Source of the DNA: Pseudarthrobacter sp. MM222
GTDB lineage: Bacteria; Actinomycetota; Actinomycetes; Actinomycetales; Micrococcaceae
Length of the DNA: 64,000 bases
Direction: 5' to 3'
NCBI RefSeq assembly: GCF_947090775.1
Contig: NZ_OX352321.1
Coordinates: 1,302,001 to 1,366,000, forward strand
In this document: in pieces, positions 1 through 9,001 of the stretch
Layout of the letters: each line of letters opens with the position of its first letter
Numbering within the stretch: the first letter of the stretch is position 1
Made by a program: the position numbers and the translations under genes
The notes under the pieces: model-generated
Told to the model about the DNA's origin: nothing
Database searches by the model: none
The model's input: only the letters and a program-made list of their open reading frames with translations

Positions 1-70
1 CCGCGTCAAGTGCGCCATGCTCTCCTGGGTCGCCGCGGAGGACGCGCTCGGACAGGCCGTCTCCAACTGA
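1..70 (+). CDS. sufU: SUF scaffold protein SufU, 3' end only
   Basis: Only the last 22 codons are present; the reading frame runs from base 2 to a TGA at 68-70. The tail contains the stretch RVKCAMLSW followed by a short acidic helix, which resembles the C-terminus of SufU/IscU-like Fe-S scaffold proteins, where the third zinc/cluster-binding cysteine sits in an RxKCAxLxW context. Its job would be Fe-S cluster assembly, or sulfur transfer from the cysteine desulfurase SufS. It converges on the UDP-glucose dehydrogenase gene with 21 bases between the stops. The call rests on a single short motif; the rest of the gene lies outside the window. Confidence 0.6.
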   Translation, partial: RVKCAMLSWVAAEDALGQAVSN

Positions 71-91
71 GGCCTACGCCTCCGGTCCGGC

Positions 92-1405
92 TCAGGGCCG
101 GCCGAGGCCCTTGTACGTCCATCCCGCGGCCCGCCACTTGGCCGGGTCGAGGACGTTCCGGCCGTCGAGGATGCGCGGAGCCGAGACGAGGGCCCGGGTG
201 GTGTGCGGGTCCAGTTCGCGGTACTGCTCCCATTCGGTCAGCAGCAGCACGGCATCGGCCCTGCGCAGGGTGGTTTCCAGATCCGGTTCCAGCGGGAGCT
301 CCGGGAAGCGCTTGGCTGCATTGGTCAGGGCCTGGGGGTCGGTAACGGTGACCACGGCGCCCTGAAGCTGGAGCTGGGCCGCGGCGCTTAGCGCCGGCGA
401 GTCGCGGACGTCGTCGCTCTCTGGTTTAAAGGCGGCGCCCAGCACCGCGATGCGCTGGCCCATCAGCGAGCCGCCGCAGAGTTCCCGGGTCAGCTCGACC
501 ACGCGGGTCCGGCGCCGCATATTGATGGCGTCCACTTCGCGCAGGAAAGTCAGGGCCTGGTCCGCGCCCAGCTCCCCGGCGCGGGCCATGAAAGCCCGGA
601 TGTCCTTGGGCAGGCAGCCACCGCCGAACCCGATGCCGGCGTTGAGGAACTTCCGGCCGATCCGTTCGTCGAGGCCGATCGCGTCGGCCAGCCGTGTGAC
701 ATCCGCGCCGGTGGCCTCACAGACCTCGGCCATCGCGTTGATGAAGGAAATCTTGGTGGCGAGGAACGAGTTGGCTGCGGTCTTCACCAGCTCCGCCGTG
801 GCGTAATCGGTGACCAGCCGGGTGGTCCCGTTGGCGAGGGGCGCCTTATAGATCTGGTCCAGGATGGCCACCGCGGGATGGTCCTCGCTGCCGTCCGGAA
901 CGCCGTACACCAGCCGGTCCGGGTTCAGGGTGTCGGTCACGGCATGGCCTTCGCGGAGAAATTCGGGATTCCAAACCAGCGTGGCGCCAGGCTCCGCCTC
1001 GGCAATGACTTCGGCCAGCCGGGCGGCGGTTCCCACCGGGACGGTCGACTTGCCGGCGACGATGTCGCCGGGGGACAGCTGGGCGGCCAGAGACTCCACC
1101 GCGGCATCGACGAAGCGCAGGTCCGCGCCGTTCTCGCCGCGCTTTTGCGGAGTGCCCACACAGATGAAATGGATCTGGGATCCGCGCGCGGCCGACATCT
1201 CCGTGGTGAAGCTCAGACACCCCGATTCCTCGAGGGCGGACAGCAGCTCATCCAGTACAGGTTCGTAGAACGGCGCCTTCCCCGCGGACAGCTGCGCCAC
1301 TTTGCCGGCGTCAAGGTCGATGCCTACCACCTCATGACCAAGTTTCGCCAGGCACGCAGCGTGCACTGCGCCAAGGTACCCGCAGCCGATAACCGATATC
1401 CGCAT
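92..1405 (-). CDS. ugd: UDP-glucose 6-dehydrogenase
   Basis: Oxidises UDP-glucose to UDP-glucuronate with two NAD+, supplying precursors for cell-wall and capsule polysaccharides in the cytoplasm. The 437-residue protein opens with the Rossmann signature GCGYLGAVHAA. The catalytic cysteine is C264 in GFGGGCLPKD, and a C-terminal UDP-binding domain begins after about residue 315 (VLGAAFKPESDDVRDSP). Length is normal for the family. I chose the ATG at 1405 because GGGAGG lies 8 nt upstream; an in-frame start six codons earlier has no such site. The downstream neighbour is the SufU-like gene in convergent orientation; the upstream VanZ-like gene on the same strand is only 27 nt away, so co-transcription is possible. 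UDP-mannose dehydrogenases are the nearest alternative, but the overall pattern favours the UDP-glucose enzyme. Confidence 0.9.
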   Translation of the reverse strand: MRISVIGCGYLGAVHAACLAKLGHEVVGIDLDAGKVAQLSAGKAPFYEPVLDELLSALEESGCLSFTTEMSAARGSQIHFICVGTPQKRGENGADLRFVDAAVESLAAQLSPGDIVAGKSTVPVGTAARLAEVIAEAEPGATLVWNPEFLREGHAVTDTLNPDRLVYGVPDGSEDHPAVAILDQIYKAPLANGTTRLVTDYATAELVKTAANSFLATKISFINAMAEVCEATGADVTRLADAIGLDERIGRKFLNAGIGFGGGCLPKDIRAFMARAGELGADQALTFLREVDAINMRRRTRVVELTRELCGGSLMGQRIAVLGAAFKPESDDVRDSPALSAAAQLQLQGAVVTVTDPQALTNAAKRFPELPLEPDLETTLRRADAVLLLTEWEQYRELDPHTTRALVSAPRILDGRNVLDPAKWRAAGWTYKGLGRP

Positions 1406-1432
1406 CCCGTGGTCCTCCCGCAAAGGGTGTGA

Positions 1433-1879
1433 TCAAAGGTTACGTCGTGGAGGCGAGTTTGGCACGGGCTTGCGGAGAGTCAGAAGCAGCAGCATGAGCA
1501 GGCAGCCGAAGGTTGCCCCCGCGGTGTTCGCGGCGACATCGAGCAGGGTGGGGTAACGGGCCGGCAGGAAAACGAACTGGGCGAGCTCGATCGCGGCGGA
1601 CAGCACCAAACCGGCGGCCCCGCCGGCCCACCAGTAGCGCCTGCCGAGGATCGAGACCACCAGGGCGCCCAGCGGGACGAACAGGAGAACGTTCGACGCC
1701 GACTCAACAAACGCGTAGTCGATCCAGCCGGGCATCCCTCGTCGGTGCAGGTCCTTCAGCGCCTTGACCAGCAGCCCGGCCCCGGCGCGGTCCACAGGCG
1801 TGGGCCACAGCGCTATGGCGCCCAGGATCATCGCGTAGGCCAGGAACTCCCACCTGGCGACGCGGCGGCGGGATCGCAA
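1433..1879 (-). CDS. VanZ-family membrane protein
   Basis: A 148-residue integral membrane protein with about four hydrophobic segments (residues 10-25, 60-80, 85-105 and 115-137). The stretch SASNVLLFVPLGAL, the AIELAQ motif in the third segment and the polar TLLDVAANTAGA motif before the last helix are typical of VanZ-like proteins, a family named after a teicoplanin-resistance accessory protein whose biochemical role is unclear. The start is a TTG with AAAGG about 10 nt upstream, so it is uncertain; no better in-frame start is visible. It precedes ugd on the same strand. Nothing here indicates an antibiotic-resistance cluster, so I infer only a membrane or envelope role. Confidence 0.75.
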   Translation of the reverse strand: MRSRRRVARWEFLAYAMILGAIALWPTPVDRAGAGLLVKALKDLHRRGMPGWIDYAFVESASNVLLFVPLGALVVSILGRRYWWAGGAAGLVLSAAIELAQFVFLPARYPTLLDVAANTAGATFGCLLMLLLLTLRKPVPNSPPRRNL

Positions 1880-1984
1880 TCGGCAGCGCCTTTCGGTAGT
1901 TCACGGGCGTTTCCCTGAGTGTAGCGCCCGCGGACGCCGCGACGCCGCGGACGCCGTGGCGCCGTTGCGCCGCGGCGGTTCCGC

Positions 1985-2206
1985 CTAGGTGAGCAGGCCG
2001 GCGATCCCGATTGCCGCCGTCGCCGCCCCGAGCACCATGGAGATGCTGACGAGGATCACGTGGACGGTCAGGAAGCGGGTTGCTTTGCCGCCGGCGTCGC
2101 GGGCCCGGGGGTCCTTCATCACCCGGCGCAGGAATTGCGGCCAGACGACGAGGGACCAGACACCGGCCACGATCAGGACGACTGCCGGAAAAGCGGGAAG
2201 CTCCAC
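1985..2206 (-). CDS. Small membrane protein, SCO4848-like
   Basis: A 73-residue protein with two transmembrane helices (about residues 7-25 and 48-71) joined by a basic loop containing RRVMKDPRA. The layout (short N-terminus, FL-K/R loop, HxxL at the start of the second helix) matches the uncharacterised actinobacterial SCO4848 family as I remember it. The start is a GTG. It lies four bases beyond the stop of the DUF2505 gene on the same strand, so the two probably form an operon. The function is unknown; no catalytic motif is visible. Confidence 0.65.
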   Translation of the reverse strand: MELPAFPAVVLIVAGVWSLVVWPQFLRRVMKDPRARDAGGKATRFLTVHVILVSISMVLGAATAAIGIAGLLT

Positions 2207-2210
2207 GCTG

Positions 2211-2708
2211 CTAGTGGCTTTCGAGCCAGGCCTGGGCCTGCTGCGACTGGATGTTCAGCGCCTTGCCGACCATCGGCTCGGCGGCTTCGGCGATCTTGCC
2301 GCCCAGGAACGGCACGGAGGACGTGACCGTGCCTTCGAGCTCGATCCGCGTGCTGCCGGCCTCGGACACCAGGCGCTGGACGGCGTTGACGTCGAGCGGG
2401 GCGCCGGCGACCTTCATCGAGATGCTGCTTTGCCGCGAACCGTCCGAGGCGGGGGCTGCCCAGGTTTCGACCTGGGTGACCTTCAGGCTCTCGCCGACGA
2501 ACTTGCGGGCGATGTCGGGCATCCGGGTGGTGGGGATGGTTCGGACGATCGTGGTGACGAAGGCGCCGGCGGTGTCGCCGTCCACGGAGAAGGATTCCAG
2601 CGTGCCGCCGACGTATTCGCTCGTGTGGCGCAGGAATTCCTCGTTCACCAAAACGGCGGTGACGCGGTCAACACTGTGGGGCAGGGTGGTGGATGCACTC
2701 AAGGGCAT
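2211..2708 (-). CDS. DUF2505 domain protein
   Basis: A 165-residue soluble protein of the DUF2505 family, an actinobacterial group thought to share the START/SRPBCC-like fold (family knowledge). Visible features are the N-terminal strand ending in LPHSVDRV, a VNEEFLRH helix, a central series of alternating strands and a closing amphipathic helix (GKIAEAAEPMVGKAL) that would cap the ligand cavity. I placed the start at the ATG at 2708, preceded by GGAG at 7 nt; a longer frame back to 2750 lacks a ribosome site. The next gene on the strand is the SCO4848-like protein. No ligand can be proposed from sequence. Confidence 0.8.
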   Translation of the reverse strand: MPLSASTTLPHSVDRVTAVLVNEEFLRHTSEYVGGTLESFSVDGDTAGAFVTTIVRTIPTTRMPDIARKFVGESLKVTQVETWAAPASDGSRQSSISMKVAGAPLDVNAVQRLVSEAGSTRIELEGTVTSSVPFLGGKIAEAAEPMVGKALNIQSQQAQAWLESH

Positions 2709-2754
2709 GGGGTCTCCAAAGCTGTTGGTCCGGACGATTCGGGCTCCCAATATC

Positions 2755-4278
2755 CTACGGGGTGCGCCCGGCCGACTCCGATTCGAGGGCCTGCAGGTCC
2801 CGTGCGGCGGCCGTGATATTCCTTGACATCGCGGGGAAGATCAGGCTGTGGAACGGCAACACGGCCAGCCAGTAGAGCCGTCCGCTGAGGCCCTTCGGGA
2901 AGAAAATCGCGCGCTGGCGGTACCGGCTGCCGCTGCCGTCGGGCTCCACGGAAAGTTCGAGCCAGGCCCGGCCCGGCGCCCGCATTTCGGCGCGCAGCCG
3001 GAGCAGCCGGCCGCGCTCAATCCGCTCGGCCCGCCACCAGTCCACCACTTCGCCTTCGGCCAGCAGGTGCGGGTGCCGGCGGCCGCGCAGCAGGCCCGCT
3101 CCGCCGGTGAGCTTGTCCAGCCAGCCGCGGACGCGCCAGGCCAGGGGCAACGAGTACCAGCCGTTGCGCCCGCCGATGCCTTCGATGATGGTCCAGACGT
3201 GCTGGGGATCCACCGTGCTGGTGTAGGTGCGTTCGTCGAGGTAGACGCGGTGTCCGGCCCAGTCCGGGTCGGAGGGAAGCGGATCGGCATCGGCGCCGGC
3301 GCTGGACCAGGTGGTTTCCACCTGTCCGTCGCGCTCCTTGCCCAGGGCGAGGGCCACCGCCCGCCGGTAGGGGGTCAGGCCGCCTTCCGGCTGGGGGATG
3401 TAGGAGTCGACGTCGTGCTCCCGCGAGACGGCGTCGTGCTGCAGCGACTCGACCAGCGGCAGGGACATCGACAGGGGAATCGGTGTCACCAGCGCCACCC
3501 ACAGCCCGGCCAGCTTGGGGGCCGGGACGGGCAGCGCGAGGACCCAGCGGCGGGGGAGTCCGGCCTCGGCGGCGTATTCGTTCATCATCCCGGCATAACT
3601 GAGCACCTGGCGTGAGCCGATGTCGAAGGTCCGGTCAATGGTGCCGTCCAGCGACGCGGCACCGAGCAGGTAGTGCAGCACGTCGCGCACCGCGATGGCC
3701 TCGATCTTGTTCCGCACCCAGCTCGGGGCCGGCATGACCGGCAGGGTCTCGCTCAGGTGCCGGATCATCTCGAACGAGGCCGAACCCGAGCCGATGACCA
3801 CGCCGGCCTGGAACACGACGGCGTCGACCGGGCTGTCGAGGAAGACCTTGCCCACCGCTTCCCGGGACCTCATATGGGTGGACAGTTCCGTGTTGCTCGG
3901 GTGCAGGCCGCCGAGGTAGACGATCCTGCCCACACCGGCAGCGGCAGCGGCGGTGGCGGCGGTTTCGGCCATTGCCTTTTCCTTCGACTCGAACCCTGAG
4001 CCGGTCGCCATGGAATGCACCAGGTAGTAGAGGACGTCGACGCCGTCCAGCGCCTCGCGGAGCGCCGCGCCGTCGTCGAGGCTGCTTTCGACAACGTCCA
4101 CCTGCTCCAGCCACGGCACCCCGGCGATTTTGGCCGGCGTCCTGACCAGGACCTTGACGTTGTGCCCCGCCTCCAGCAGCCGCGGGACCAGCCGGCCGCC
4201 GATGTAGCCGGTGGCGCCGGTGACCAGCACGGTCTTCGGCTGCGGGCTCGGGTCCGGGGCCTGGGGCGTGCCGTTCAT
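2755..4278 (-). CDS. NAD(P)-dependent epimerase/SDR fused to DUF2867
   Basis: A 507-residue two-domain protein. Residues 15-300 form an atypical/extended short-chain dehydrogenase: the nucleotide-binding motif TGATGYIGGRL is clear, followed by a strand with DVLYYLVHSM, resembling NmrA-like and YbjT-type epimerases. Residues about 330-500 match DUF2867 (RTYTSTVDPQHVW, then IIEGIGGRNGWY and WWRAERIERGRLLRLRAEM), a domain regularly fused to this SDR type. Substrate and cellular role are unknown; involvement in quinone or cofactor modification is only a guess. The ATG at 4278 is chosen because GGAG lies about 10 nt upstream; the frame extends 38 codons further upstream without a site. It diverges from mfd across a region with a 7+7 bp palindrome. 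Confidence 0.85.
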   Translation of the reverse strand: MNGTPQAPDPSPQPKTVLVTGATGYIGGRLVPRLLEAGHNVKVLVRTPAKIAGVPWLEQVDVVESSLDDGAALREALDGVDVLYYLVHSMATGSGFESKEKAMAETAATAAAAAGVGRIVYLGGLHPSNTELSTHMRSREAVGKVFLDSPVDAVVFQAGVVIGSGSASFEMIRHLSETLPVMPAPSWVRNKIEAIAVRDVLHYLLGAASLDGTIDRTFDIGSRQVLSYAGMMNEYAAEAGLPRRWVLALPVPAPKLAGLWVALVTPIPLSMSLPLVESLQHDAVSREHDVDSYIPQPEGGLTPYRRAVALALGKERDGQVETTWSSAGADADPLPSDPDWAGHRVYLDERTYTSTVDPQHVWTIIEGIGGRNGWYSLPLAWRVRGWLDKLTGGAGLLRGRRHPHLLAEGEVVDWWRAERIERGRLLRLRAEMRAPGRAWLELSVEPDGSGSRYRQRAIFFPKGLSGRLYWLAVLPFHSLIFPAMSRNITAAARDLQALESESAGRTP

Positions 4279-4402
4279 GGGAGGCTCCTTGTCATTGCGC
4301 ATACCTGCGATTCGAAGCGGCGGCGGCTGCGGACTGCTGCGACCCCCGCCCCGTTCTGCCAGCCTAGTGGCCGCGTTGTAGGCTTGGAACACCCGGGATT
4401 CT

Positions 4403-4423
4403 CACGAATTTCGGGTATTCGTG
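4403..4423. promoter_or_regulatory. Perfect inverted repeat between the epimerase and mfd
   Basis: CACGAAT (4403-4409) and ATTCGTG (4417-4423) are perfect inverted arms separated by 7 bases, 38 bases before the mfd ATG. The shape fits a dimeric repressor or activator site. It does not match the actinobacterial LexA consensus (CGAAC-N4-GTTCG), so SOS control is not indicated. The regulator is unknown. Confidence 0.5.
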
Positions 4424-4460
4424 TTGCCTGCACCCCGTGATCCCATCAGGAGCAACAGCT

Positions 4461-7400
4461 ATGAGCCTCAACGGCCCCTCTCTCACCGGTCTGCGCCGTG
4501 TCCTCGCCGAAGACCGGAACTATGCCCGGATCCAGGCGGAGGCGGCCCGTGGGTTCCCCGCCCGCAGCGAGGACTATCAGATCAGCGCTCCCGCCGGGAT
4601 GAGATCGGTCCTGCTCGCGGAAATGGCTGACGGCTTGAGCGAAACGGCGAAGGAGGCAGCCGGCGCGGCGCCGGTGGTCCTCGCCGTCACCGCAACCGGC
4701 CGCGAAGCCGAGGACCTGACCGAGGCGCTGCGCGCTTTCCTGCCCGCCGACGCCGTCGCCGAGTTCCCCAGCTGGGAGACCCTCCCGCACGAGCGGCTCT
4801 CACCCCGCTCAGACACCGTCGGCCGGCGCCTGTCGGTGCTGCGCCGGCTCGCCCACCCCGAAACTTCCTCGAGCGGCGCCCTGCGCGTCGTCGTGGCCCC
4901 GGTACGCGCCGTCGTGCAGCCGATCGTCGCGGGCCTCGGCGAACTGGTGCCGGTCACCCTGACCGTGGGCCAGGAGGCTCCCTTCAGCAGCGTCGTGAAG
5001 AGCCTTGCCGACGCAGCCTACGCCCGGGTGGACATGGTCACCCGCCGCGGTGAGTTTGCGGTCCGCGGCGGCATGCTCGACGTGTTCCCGCCCACCGAGG
5101 ACCACCCCATCCGGGTGGAGTTCTTCGGCGACGAGGTGGACCAGATGCGCTGGTTCGCCGTTGCCGACCAGCGCTCGCTGACCGCCCACGGCCTGCACCA
5201 TCCCACCGAACTCCATGCCCCGCCGTGCCGCGAAATCCTGATCACCCCCTCCGTGATGTCCCGGGCCGCGACGCTGAAGTCCCAGCTCCCGGCCGCCACG
5301 GACATGCTGGAGAAGATTGCCGGCGGCATCGCCGTCGAGGGCATGGAATCCCTGGCCCCGGTGCTGGTGGACGCCATGGTCCCGTTTCTGGACCAGCTCC
5401 CGGCGGGTTCCATCGCTGTGGTGATCGAGCCGGAGAAGGTCCGCACCCGGGCCCACGACCTCGCCGCCACCAACGAGGAATTCCTGGAGGCCGCGTGGTC
5501 CACGGCGTCCGACGGCGGCACGGCGCCTCTAGATTTGAGCTCCGCGGCGTCCGAAGCCCTGCATTCGGCCAGCTTCCGCTCACTGACCGAAACCCGCTCC
5601 GCGGCCCTCGCGCACGGGGTTTCCTGGTGGTCCATCACCTCGCTGGCCACCGACGAAGAGCTGCTGCCCGACGTCGACGTGCTCAACCTGCACGCCCGGG
5701 AACCCCGCGGCTACCAGGGCGACGTCGCCGAAATGATGGAGTTCATCGGCTCCCGCGTCCGGGACCAGTGGCGGATCGTCGTGGTCACGGAAGGCCCGGG
5801 CCCGGCGCAGCGCCTCGCGGAACTCTTCCACGACAGCGACATCCCCTGTGCCCGGGTGGAGACGCTCGACGACGAACCGCAGGCCGGGCTGATCGAAGTG
5901 ACCACCGCCGCCGTCGGGCGCGGTTTTGTCCTGGATCCGCTCAAGCTGGCGCTGCTGACCGAGGCCGACCTGCTGGGGCGGACCTCCGCCGGCTCCACCA
6001 AGGACATGCGCCGGATGCCGTCCAAGCGGCGGAACGCCGTGGATCCGCTCCAGCTCGTGGCCGGGGACTCTGTGGTGCACGAACAGCACGGCATCGGCCG
6101 GTTCGTGGAGCTGATCCAACGCCGGGTGGCCGGTGGCGGCGACGGGGTGCGCGAATACCTGGTCCTGGAGTACGCCCCGTCCAAGCGTGGAGCCCCGGGC
6201 GACCGGCTCTTTGTGCCCACCGACCAGCTGGACCAGGTGACCCGGTACGTCGGCGGGGACACCCCGGCGCTGAGCAAGATGGGCGGCGCGGACTGGGCCA
6301 GCACCAAGTCCAAGGCCCGCAAGGCGGTCAAGGAGATCGCCGGCGAGCTGATCCGGCTGTACTCGGCCCGAATGGCCTCCCGCGGGTACGCCTTCGGCGC
6401 GGACACCCCGTGGCAGCGGGAGCTGGAGGAAGCCTTCCCGTACGTGGAGACACCGGACCAGCTGACCACCATCAACGAGGTCAAGGCCGACATGGAGCGT
6501 GAGATCCCGATGGACCGGCTCATCTCCGGCGACGTCGGCTACGGCAAGACCGAGATCGCGGTCCGGGCAGCGTTCAAGGCGGTCCAGGACGGCAAACAGG
6601 TCGCCGTGCTGGTGCCCACCACGCTGCTCGCCCAGCAGCACTACGAGACCTTCACCGAACGGTTCTCCGGCTTCCCGCTGGTGGTCAAGCCGCTGTCCCG
6701 CTTCCAGAGCGGCAAGGAAGCCAAGGAAACGGCCGAGGGCGTCAAGAGCGGCTCCGTTGACGTGGTGATCGGCACGCACCGGCTGCTGTCCAAGGACTTC
6801 GGCTTCAAGGACCTCGGCCTCGTGATCGTGGACGAGGAGCAGCGCTTCGGCGTCGAACACAAGGAGGCGCTCAAGAAGATGCGCACCAATGTGGACGTCC
6901 TGGCCATGAGTGCCACCCCGATTCCGCGGACCCTGGAGATGTCCCTGACCGGGATCCGCGAGACCTCCACCCTGGCCACCCCGCCGGAGGAACGCCACCC
7001 CGTGCTGACCTACGTGGGCCCGTACACGGACAAGCAGACCTCCGCCGCGATCCGCCGCGAGCTCATGCGCGAAGGCCAGGTGTTCTTCGTGCACAACCGG
7101 GTGTCCACCATCGACCGCACGGCGGCGAAGATCCGCGAGCTGGTCCCGGAGGCCCGGGTGGAGGTGGCGCACGGGCAGATGTCCGAGAGCCGGCTGGAAC
7201 AGATCATCGTGGACTTCTGGGAAAAGCGCTTCGACGTCCTGGTCTGCACCACCATCATCGAGACCGGCCTGGACATCTCCAACGCCAACACCCTGATCGT
7301 GGACGGCGCGGACAAGTACGGGCTCTCCCAGCTGCACCAGCTGCGCGGGCGGGTGGGCCGCGGGCGTGAACGGGCCTACGCCTACTTCCTCTACCCGTCG

Positions 7401-8102
7401 GAAAAGCCGCTGGGCGAGGTGGCGCTGGAGCGGCTCAAGGCCGTCGCGACGCACAACGAGCTCGGCGCCGGCATGCAGCTGGCGATGAAGGACCTGGAGA
7501 TCCGCGGCGCCGGCAACCTGCTCGGCGGCGAGCAGTCCGGCCACATCCAGGGCGTCGGTTTCGACCTCTACATCCGGCTGGTCGGCGAGGCCGTGGCCGA
7601 GTACCGGGGCGAGGCGGAGGAGAAGGCCGCCGAGATGAAAATCGAGCTGCCGGTCAACGCGCACCTGCCGCACGACTACGTGCCCGGCGAACGGCTGCGG
7701 CTGGAGGCCTACCGCAAGCTGGCCGGCGCCATCACCTACGAGGCGATCGACGAGGTCCTCGCGGAGCTGGTGGACCGTTACGGCGAACTGCCGCTGCCCG
7801 CAACCAACCTGATCGACGTCGCCCGGTTCCGGGTGGGCGCCCGCGAGGCGGGGCTGAGTGACGTCGCCCTGCAGGGCAACTTCATCAAGTTCTCGCCCGC
7901 GCAGCTGCCGGAGTCCAAGCTCATGCGCCTGACCCGGATGTACCCGGGGGCCCAGGCCAAGCCTGCGCTGGACGCAGTGCTCATTCCCAAGCCCAAGACC
8001 GCCCGGATCGGCGGCCGGGACCTGCAGGACGCCGAGATCCTCGAGTGGGCCAACGGCGTCATCCGCAACATCTTCTCTGATGCCCCGCTGGCGGTGAAGT
8101 AA
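4461..8102 (+). CDS. mfd: Transcription-repair coupling factor Mfd
   Basis: A 1,213-residue SF2 translocase that pushes stalled RNA polymerase off damaged DNA and recruits UvrA. Domain order is complete: UvrB-homology region (residues about 30-330, with EFPSWETLPHERLSP), RNA polymerase interaction domain (about 530-600, with DSVVHEQHGIGRFV), helicase lobes (Walker A GYGKTE with K696; DEEQ box starting at D791; QLRGRVGRGRERAYAY in lobe 2) and a C-terminal TRCF domain from about 1000. Length is typical. The ATG at 4461 has GGAG 8 nt upstream; an in-frame GTG at 4437 has none. The gene is followed after four bases by a membrane hydrolase gene on the same strand. No truncation or frameshift is seen. 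Confidence 0.97.
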   Translation: MSLNGPSLTGLRRVLAEDRNYARIQAEAARGFPARSEDYQISAPAGMRSVLLAEMADGLSETAKEAAGAAPVVLAVTATGREAEDLTEALRAFLPADAVAEFPSWETLPHERLSPRSDTVGRRLSVLRRLAHPETSSSGALRVVVAPVRAVVQPIVAGLGELVPVTLTVGQEAPFSSVVKSLADAAYARVDMVTRRGEFAVRGGMLDVFPPTEDHPIRVEFFGDEVDQMRWFAVADQRSLTAHGLHHPTELHAPPCREILITPSVMSRAATLKSQLPAATDMLEKIAGGIAVEGMESLAPVLVDAMVPFLDQLPAGSIAVVIEPEKVRTRAHDLAATNEEFLEAAWSTASDGGTAPLDLSSAASEALHSASFRSLTETRSAALAHGVSWWSITSLATDEELLPDVDVLNLHAREPRGYQGDVAEMMEFIGSRVRDQWRIVVVTEGPGPAQRLAELFHDSDIPCARVETLDDEPQAGLIEVTTAAVGRGFVLDPLKLALLTEADLLGRTSAGSTKDMRRMPSKRRNAVDPLQLVAGDSVVHEQHGIGRFVELIQRRVAGGGDGVREYLVLEYAPSKRGAPGDRLFVPTDQLDQVTRYVGGDTPALSKMGGADWASTKSKARKAVKEIAGELIRLYSARMASRGYAFGADTPWQRELEEAFPYVETPDQLTTINEVKADMEREIPMDRLISGDVGYGKTEIAVRAAFKAVQDGKQVAVLVPTTLLAQQHYETFTERFSGFPLVVKPLSRFQSGKEAKETAEGVKSGSVDVVIGTHRLLSKDFGFKDLGLVIVDEEQRFGVEHKEALKKMRTNVDVLAMSATPIPRTLEMSLTGIRETSTLATPPEERHPVLTYVGPYTDKQTSAAIRRELMREGQVFFVHNRVSTIDRTAAKIRELVPEARVEVAHGQMSESRLEQIIVDFWEKRFDVLVCTTIIETGLDISNANTLIVDGADKYGLSQLHQLRGRVGRGRERAYAYFLYPSEKPLGEVALERLKAVATHNELGAGMQLAMKDLEIRGAGNLLGGEQSGHIQGVGFDLYIRLVGEAVAEYRGEAEEKAAEMKIELPVNAHLPHDYVPGERLRLEAYRKLAGAITYEAIDEVLAELVDRYGELPLPATNLIDVARFRVGAREAGLSDVALQGNFIKFSPAQLPESKLMRLTRMYPGAQAKPALDAVLIPKPKTARIGGRDLQDAEILEWANGVIRNIFSDAPLAVK

Positions 8103-8106
8103 AAGA

Positions 8107-8940
8107 ATGATGGGAGGACACCACGCCGCGTCGGGAGCCGCGGCGTGGGTGGCTATTGCCTCGACCGGGCCGTACACCCTGGGCTGGTACCCGCTGGATG
8201 CCACCGGGATCGTGATCGGCGGGATGGCGACGGCGGGGACGGCCCTGGTCTGTGACTGGGACCACCGCTCCAGCACGGTGGCGCACTCGCTGCCGCCGCT
8301 GTCCAACGTGATCGCCGTCGGCATTGAGAACGCCAGCGGCGGGCACCGGCAGGGCACGCACTCGCTGCTTGGGGCGGCCTGCTTCGTGCTGCTCGCTGCG
8401 ATGGCCGGTCAGGTCCAGCTGCAGACCGACTGGGGACTCCTGTCCCTCGGCGCCGGCCTGCTGTGCATGTTCCTGATCAACATTGCGGCCAAAGCCCTGA
8501 AGCTTTTCCCGAACTACGGCTGGATCAGCAACTGGGTCTTCGCCCTGGCCATGGCCGGGCTGGTGACGTGGTTCGCGCCGCACCAGTGGACCTGGCTGCC
8601 GGTCTCGATGCTCACCGGCGTGCTGGTCCACATCATCGGGGACATGATCACCACCGGGGGAGTGCCGCTGCTCTGGCCGCTGGTGATCAAGCCGCCGAGG
8701 CTGCTGCGGAAGCTGCCACTGGTCAAGGACGTCTGGAAAGCCAACGGGGCGTTTTCCATCCCGCTGCTGGGACGGGCCGGTTCGCGGCGGGAATGGCTTG
8801 TGCTGATCCCGGTCAGCGCGTACGCCATGATCGGCATGTTCGGGGCGGCACTGGCTTTGGCGGAGGCGCACTTTCCTGCCGCCGTCGCGCTGGGGACGGG
8901 ACTGCTCAGCAGCCTGTTCGGCCGGCTGACCGGAAGCTAG
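8107..8940 (+). CDS. Membrane-bound metal-dependent hydrolase (YdjM/DUF457 family)
   Basis: A 277-residue membrane protein. Its N-terminus carries conserved histidines (GGHHAASGAAAW) and an internal DWDHRSSTVAH stretch, then a GHRQGTHSLLG motif at about residue 80 ahead of several transmembrane helices. These histidine/aspartate clusters are typical of the YdjM/DUF457 family of predicted membrane-bound metal-dependent hydrolases, some of which are SOS-regulated in E. coli (family knowledge). The start is one of two adjacent ATG codons at 8107 and 8110, four bases after the mfd stop, so translation is probably coupled to mfd. The stop is followed at once by a strong hairpin at 8943-8980. No substrate is known. 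Confidence 0.8.
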   Translation: MMGGHHAASGAAAWVAIASTGPYTLGWYPLDATGIVIGGMATAGTALVCDWDHRSSTVAHSLPPLSNVIAVGIENASGGHRQGTHSLLGAACFVLLAAMAGQVQLQTDWGLLSLGAGLLCMFLINIAAKALKLFPNYGWISNWVFALAMAGLVTWFAPHQWTWLPVSMLTGVLVHIIGDMITTGGVPLLWPLVIKPPRLLRKLPLVKDVWKANGAFSIPLLGRAGSRREWLVLIPVSAYAMIGMFGAALALAEAHFPAAVALGTGLLSSLFGRLTGS

Positions 8941-8942
8941 CA

Positions 8943-8980
8943 AATGGCTGAAGCTCCGGAAATCCGGAGCTTCAGCCATT
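8943..8980. terminator. Bidirectional hairpin terminator
   Basis: A perfect 17-bp stem (8943-8959 with 8964-8980) closed by the 4-base loop AAAT. It lies three bases after the hydrolase stop and 21 bases beyond the stop of the convergent small membrane protein gene, and can serve both strands. Only two T residues follow each arm, so termination efficiency is unproven. Confidence 0.85.
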
Positions 8981-9001
8981 CAATGCGTGGGGGCGGGCAG
9001 C

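Noticed and set aside
4403..4423. SOS (LexA) box before mfd
   Set aside because: The palindrome is CACGAAT-N7-ATTCGTG, which lacks the CGAAC/GTTCG half-sites and spacing of actinobacterial LexA boxes.
5580..8357. A 925-codon open frame on the minus strand opposite mfd
   Set aside because: It is the complement of codon positions in a GC-rich gene; the translation is His/Gly/Val-rich without domains and the Mfd frame is complete.
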